The notes beneath the pieces are model-generated. The model was given only the letters and a program-made list of their open reading frames with translations. It did no database searches and was not told where the DNA came from. The position numbers and the translations under genes are program-made. DNA of 64,000 bases. Origin: Streptomyces spiramyceticus. GTDB taxonomy: Bacteria > Actinomycetota > Actinomycetes > Streptomycetales > Streptomycetaceae. Of the stretch, positions 60,692 through 64,000 are shown one piece after another. The stretch lies in assembly GCF_028807635.1 (NCBI RefSeq), contig NZ_JARBAX010000002.1:1240001-1304000 (forward strand), read 5' to 3'. Position 1 is the first letter of the stretch. The number at the start of each line of letters is the position of its first letter.

Positions 60692-60725
60692 ATCTGACGG
60701 TCTGTGACCTGCGACTCCGTCAGAT
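60692..60725. promoter_or_regulatory. ATCTGACGG inverted repeat in the sortase/surface-protein intergenic region
   Basis: ATCTGACGG and its exact complement CCGTCAGAT separated by 16 nt, in the about 310 bp between divergent genes. It could be an operator or a leader hairpin. Otherwise this intergenic region shows GGGAGG before 60879 and no other feature. Confidence 0.5.
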
Positions 60726-60878
60726 CAGGGTGCTTTGCACCGGCGTGTCGCCTCACCGGGGTGGACCAGTCCCGAAATGCGCTGGTTGCGAGGCGCAGTG
60801 AGTGTTCGTCATGGGACGCGTTCTCGTCGATCTTCCCGGAGCACCGCTCCGGGGCGCCGTCCCATGGGAGGTTCTACG

Positions 60879-61358
60879 ATGCGTGCTTCACGCGCTTTCG
60901 CGGCGACCGTGGCGGCTTGCGCGGCGGTCGGACTCGCAGCTCCGGCGGCTGTTGCCAGCAGCGGCCCGGGCAACGTCAATGTCAACCCGTTCTCGGTCCA
61001 CCAGGGCGGCAGGATGACGGTCAGCGCCGCCGGCTGCACCCACGGCGGCACCGTGACGTCCAACGCCTTCCCGACGGCCCGTCTCTCGGCGGGCGCCACG
61101 GGGTACGCCACTGCCAAGATCCGGCACAACGCCACTCCGGGGCACTACAACCTGGCCGTCAAGTGCAATGACAATCCGTTGACGGCAACGCATCAGTACA
61201 CCGTCCTCGCGGCCCGCGGCGCGCAGGGCGGTCTGGGCGGATCGCTCAATCCGTCCGACACGGAAATGGCGGTCGGCGCTGCCCTCGTCGGTACGGCTGC
61301 CATCGGCGGCGGAATCTTCATCATGCGCCGTCGCCGCATGAACAACCACGGCTCCTGA
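60879..61358 (+). CDS. Secreted protein with C-terminal membrane anchor, possible sortase substrate
   Basis: A 159-residue exported protein. The signal peptide (about 1-26) ends at AVASS. A single Ig-like beta domain (about 28-112) has one cysteine pair (SAAGC, AVKC). The C terminus has a Gly-rich hinge (GAQGGLGGSLNPSDTE), a hydrophobic helix (AVGAALVGTAAIGGGIFIM) and RRRR. It shares this plan and the AAGC-HGG/TGC-SPA core spacing with the convergent gene at 61489-62031. ATG with GGGAGG 7 nt upstream. Confidence 0.85.
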   Translation: MRASRAFAATVAACAAVGLAAPAAVASSGPGNVNVNPFSVHQGGRMTVSAAGCTHGGTVTSNAFPTARLSAGATGYATAKIRHNATPGHYNLAVKCNDNPLTATHQYTVLAARGAQGGLGGSLNPSDTEMAVGAALVGTAAIGGGIFIMRRRRMNNHGS

Positions 61359-61411
61359 CAGCGCGTACTCTCTCTTTCGGATCTTCCCGGTCTTCCGGGC
61401 AGCACGCAGAA

Positions 61412-61457
61412 ACGTCCGTCGCCCCGAGTCCCTGTGAGGACGCGGGGCGACGGACGT
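61412..61457. terminator. Strong bidirectional terminator
   Basis: ACGTCCGTCGCCCC and its exact 14 bp complement with an 18 nt loop, centred between two convergent genes. Confidence 0.8.
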
Positions 61458-61488
61458 GTGAAGCGGAGGCGGTTATTCTGCCGAGCGG

Positions 61489-62031
61489 TCAGGTCTGCCG
61501 GCTGTTGCTCCGTCGGCGCAGTACGTAGACCACACCTCCCGCAGCAGCGACAACGAGCGCCGCACCGGCGACGATCTCCCCGGTGTCCATCCCTCCGACG
61601 CTGCCGCCGGTACCGCCGCGGGCGGGCCGGGTCGGGACGGGGGTGGTGGTGGCGCTGATCGTGCGCGTGGCCGACGGTGTGGGCGTGGACGTGGCGCCAC
61701 CGGCGATGGTGAGGTCGGACGTGTCCGTCCCCTTGGTACAGCTGTACGTCACCGTGTAGACGGCGCCACGTTTGGCGTCCCAGTCGACCGTGGCGGTGGC
61801 CGATCCCCCGACGGGGATGGTGGTGGTGTCGAACACCCCGGACGTCACCGTGGCGGGCGAATTGCAGCCGGTGACGGTCAATCTGACTTGTCCGCCGGCG
61901 GCGATGGTGGACGGGGTGGCGGTGCCGATCACTGCGGTGCCCTTGGCGTCGGCGGCCGAGGCGCCAGGGGCGCCGAGCGAGAGAGCGGCAACGCCGAGCG
62001 CGGCGGCCGACGCGAGCGTTATCGCGCGCAT
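61489..62031 (-). CDS. Secreted protein with C-terminal membrane anchor, paralogue-like partner
   Basis: A 180-residue exported protein. Signal peptide about 1-27 (ending GASAAD), Ig-like domain about 30-110 with cysteines in VTGC and TYSC, a Ser/Thr/Pro-rich stalk (about 112-137), a Gly-rich hinge (GGTGGSVGGMDTGE), a helix (IVAGAALVVAAAGGVVYVL) and RRR. The plan matches the protein at 60879-61358. Possible substrate of the class F sortase nearby. ATG with GGAGG upstream. Confidence 0.85.
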   Translation of the reverse strand: MRAITLASAAALGVAALSLGAPGASAADAKGTAVIGTATPSTIAAGGQVRLTVTGCNSPATVTSGVFDTTTIPVGGSATATVDWDAKRGAVYTVTYSCTKGTDTSDLTIAGGATSTPTPSATRTISATTTPVPTRPARGGTGGSVGGMDTGEIVAGAALVVAAAGGVVYVLRRRSNSRQT

Positions 62032-62213
62032 GGTCAAATCCTCCGGTCTCCGAGGAGCAGCGGCGGAACCTTTATCCACTCATGGCAGGAAATTGCACCT
62101 CGATACCCGGAACGCTAGGAGTAGTGGTGGAGGCGCGCGAACACAGTCGTGCGAATGGGGCAATGGTGTCCCCCACTCAGCCCACAGCCGACCCCGCCAT
62201 CCCTGGGATTTCA

Positions 62214-62978
62214 TCACTTGGTCGCGTCCGGGAAGAGGTCCATGAAGGGCCCGGCGGTGGCTGAAATGCCGCGGCCGAAGGGGGCGTCGAAGTCCCAGAT
62301 GAGGAAGAGCAGGAAGGCGATGAGCGCGCTGTAGAGGCCGGCCAGGAGCAGTTCCCGTCCGGTGCGGCGGATCTGGAGGGTGAAGACCAGGCCGACGGCG
62401 ACCAGCGCTCCGATGATGAGGCCGAACCAGACGACGCCCGGCATGGTGGCGCTCGCGCCCTGTCCGCGCGCGCCCCGGGCGTCGTCCACGGCGGCCACCT
62501 GGTCGACCAGCGGCTGATAGGCCTGGCCCTCGTGGTCGGTCCTGGGCTTGTAGTCGGTGACGTCGCGGCGCAGTTTGTCCAGGAGTTCGGCGCCGCGTTC
62601 GCTGAGGGTTCCCTGTTCGGACATGTGATTCCACTCGGTGTGGATGACGTACGAGACGTACGCGTCGACGTCGGCGCGGATACGGTCGCGGACCTCGGCG
62701 GGGTAGACCTCGGAGCGGGCGCTCACCTCGTGCAGGGCCTGGGCCTCCTGCCGTACGGAATCCTGGGCGGCGGTGCGGCCCTCCCAGACGCCGGCGATGG
62801 CCAGGCCCAGCACGATCGCGTAGACCACGCCGATCATCATCGTCATGTACTCGATGACGTCCGGGGTCTCCGAGGGGTCGTCGTTGTCGCCGACGCGGCG
62901 GTGATTGATGACGGTGATGGTGAGGACGACCGCGCACGCGGACGCCATCGCAATGCTCAGAACAAGCCATTCCGACAC
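62214..62978 (-). CDS. DUF4239 (bestrophin-like) membrane protein
   Basis: A 254-residue protein with two N-terminal helices (about 4-24, 45-65), a soluble helical region (about 75-175, EAQALHEVSARSEVYPAEVR) and two C-terminal helices (VVWFGLIIGALVAVGLVFTL, LLLAGLYSALIAFLLFLIW). This layout is the DUF4239 family, proposed to resemble bestrophin channels. GTG start; 15 bp after the polyproline gene, so probably its operon partner. Confidence 0.83.
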   Translation of the reverse strand: MSEWLVLSIAMASACAVVLTITVINHRRVGDNDDPSETPDVIEYMTMMIGVVYAIVLGLAIAGVWEGRTAAQDSVRQEAQALHEVSARSEVYPAEVRDRIRADVDAYVSYVIHTEWNHMSEQGTLSERGAELLDKLRRDVTDYKPRTDHEGQAYQPLVDQVAAVDDARGARGQGASATMPGVVWFGLIIGALVAVGLVFTLQIRRTGRELLLAGLYSALIAFLLFLIWDFDAPFGRGISATAGPFMDLFPDATK

Positions 62979-62993
62979 GTGAACCTCTGTCAG

Positions 62994-63557
62994 CTAGCGG
63001 GATCGGGGGCGGAGCACGGCGGCGGCGAACACCGCGGGGGCCGTGACCAGGAGCGTGAGCGACACGAGGGACGGGCCGCCCCTGGGCTCCTTACGGGTGG
63101 CCTTCCGGTAGACGGGGATGGCGACCGGGGCGGGGGAGGGCGGTTTCAGCCGGAGGGACGGGGTGGGCGTGGGGCTGGGAGTCGGGCTGGGGGGTGGTGG
63201 CGGTGCCGGTGGGGGCGGTGGAGGCGGCGGTGGTGGCGGCTCCGGGCGTACGGGCTCGGCGACCGGCGGTGGCGGCGGTGGCGGTGGCGGTGGCGGTGGA
63301 GGAGGAGGCGGCGGTGGGGGAGGCGGGGGCGTCGTAGCCGGTTTGGGCGGCGGCTCGGGCTTCGGGCCCGCCGTGCAGACCGCACTGCCGCCCACAGCTA
63401 CCGCCGAGCCCGACGACAGTTCAGCGCCGGCGGGCTGCGAGATCGAGGCGTACGCACAGTCGTCGGCCGCGGCCGGTAAGGGGCTCAGCAGCAGGCCGGT
63501 CAGGGTGGCAGCGGCCAGCAGGCGTCCAAGGAGGCGAGGGTGCACGTCGGGGAGCAT
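62994..63557 (-). CDS. Secreted polyproline-repeat protein with C-terminal anchor
   Basis: A 187-residue protein. The signal peptide (LLGRLLAAATLTGLLLSPL) ends near PAAADD. A short domain with two cysteines (DDCAYAS, SAVCTAG) is followed by about 75 residues almost entirely of proline in two blocks, broken by VAEPVRPE. A C-terminal hydrophobic helix (LVSLTLLVTAPAVFAAAVL) and Arg follow. The coding run GGCGGTGGC (plus strand) is a long trinucleotide-type repeat, so length may vary between strains. ATG at MLPDVHP. Confidence 0.78.
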   Translation of the reverse strand: MLPDVHPRLLGRLLAAATLTGLLLSPLPAAADDCAYASISQPAGAELSSGSAVAVGGSAVCTAGPKPEPPPKPATTPPPPPPPPPPPPPPPPPPPPPPVAEPVRPEPPPPPPPPPPPAPPPPPSPTPSPTPTPSLRLKPPSPAPVAIPVYRKATRKEPRGGPSLVSLTLLVTAPAVFAAAVLRPRSR

Positions 63558-63784
63558 GGTCCAGCGATGCGTGCCGCACGCAACGGAAGCGACCGATTCC
63601 CCTGATGGGTGGGACTTTCGGCGATTTGCGTTTGATACGGACGGCTGTCGGCGAACACGTTTGCGAAGGAGTTTGGAAATTTCTTCGGGACGCGTTGAAC
63701 ACGGGCGCACACCCTGCCCGTACCTAGGGCCATGAAGCGACGCACTGCAGCGCCGCAATCAACCTTCGGTACACAGGAGTTCAC

Positions 63785-64000
63785 ATGAAGACCTGGCGGA
63801 ACGCCTCGCTCGCGGTGACGGCGGCGGCTGTGATGGCGCTGACGACGGCGTGCGGTCAGGACACGGCCGACCAGTCCCCCAACGGCCAGTCCGTGGGCAA
63901 CGCCAACCCGGCGCAGCAGCCCGCGGACAGCGGCTACGGCTCGGACACGGGGTACGGCGAAGACTCCGGCGAACAGGCCGCACCCAAGGCCGCGGGACAA
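63785..64000 (+). CDS. Lipoprotein, truncated by the window end
   Basis: The first 72 codons of a lipoprotein. MKTWRNASLAV and a hydrophobic segment lead to the lipobox LTTAC; the mature part begins GQDTADQSPNGQ and is rich in Gln, Asn, Gly and Ser. ATG preceded by AGGAG. The remainder and function lie beyond the window. Confidence 0.8.
   Translation, partial: MKTWRNASLAVTAAAVMALTTACGQDTADQSPNGQSVGNANPAQQPADSGYGSDTGYGEDSGEQAAPKAAGQ

Noticed and set aside
62950..63480. Long plus-strand frames of Gly/Arg opposite the polyproline gene
   Set aside because: They are the complement of proline codons. The minus-strand frame has a signal peptide, cysteines and a membrane anchor.

Overview
The window looks like chromosomal DNA of a Streptomyces or close relative. 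It is very GC-rich, with GC at third codon positions, many GTG and TTG starts, and actinomycete-type genes: an Rpf/LysM/M23 cell-wall enzyme, a SpoIIE-type phosphatase with an ATPase domain, a class F sortase, an FhuF-type [CC-x10-C-x2-C] protein, wax ester synthase and HxlR regulators. No tRNA, rRNA or CRISPR array was recognised.

Region 1 (72-27700, all minus strand) is one large surface-polysaccharide locus of 21 genes. Most neighbours overlap by 4 bp (ATGA, GTGA or TTGA), so they are probably co-transcribed from a promoter near 28.05 kb. Read in the direction of transcription, it holds a polyprenyl-phosphate sugar transferase, an AlgD-like nucleotide-sugar dehydrogenase, a family 4 glycosyltransferase, two Wzz-type chain-length proteins, an AsnB amidotransferase, a fused alcohol dehydrogenase/Gfo-Idh oxidoreductase, a heparinase II/III-type lyase, a secreted beta-helix protein, a Wzy/ligase-type membrane protein and a second GT4. 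A CDP-sugar block follows: C-methyltransferase, glucose-1-phosphate cytidylyltransferase, PIG-L deacetylase, SDR and DUF4910 protein. The end of the locus holds a Wzx flippase, a GT2, a polysaccharide pyruvyl transferase, a 3,5-epimerase-like protein and a class III aminotransferase. Together they could make, modify, flip and polymerise an acidic, possibly amidated, polymer bearing an unusual branched deoxy sugar. Two of these genes carry the same ~43 bp dispersed repeat in frame.

Region 2 (about 27.7-31.3 kb) is a degenerate boundary zone. It has a G-rich triple repeat in the operon leader, an IS630-like fragment, a 5'-truncated IS3-family element, a paaE-like reductase with two compensating frameshifts, and two diverged copies of a ~74 bp sequence flanking the whole.

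Region 3 (31.3-64 kb) is ordinary core or accessory chromosome. It carries panD, an Asp/Glu racemase-like gene and gnd surrounded by short tandem repeats, Rpf/LysM/M23, a transporter, the FhuF-type protein and an SDR with a zinc ribbon. Next come an HD protein, a conserved-looking 60-residue peptide, and a decayed carotenoid-oxygenase/HxlR operon. Then follow a lipase maturation factor, DUF1990 and YndJ genes behind paired operators, a lipoprotein, a SpoIIE phosphatase, a wax ester synthase, an Fpg/Nei glycosylase and a lone anti-sigma factor. A LytTR/LytS two-component system encloses a solute:sodium symporter. The last part holds an ECF sigma factor, CapA, a polysaccharide deacetylase, a class F sortase flanked by two similar membrane-anchored surface proteins, a DUF4239 protein, a polyproline protein and a truncated lipoprotein at the window edge.
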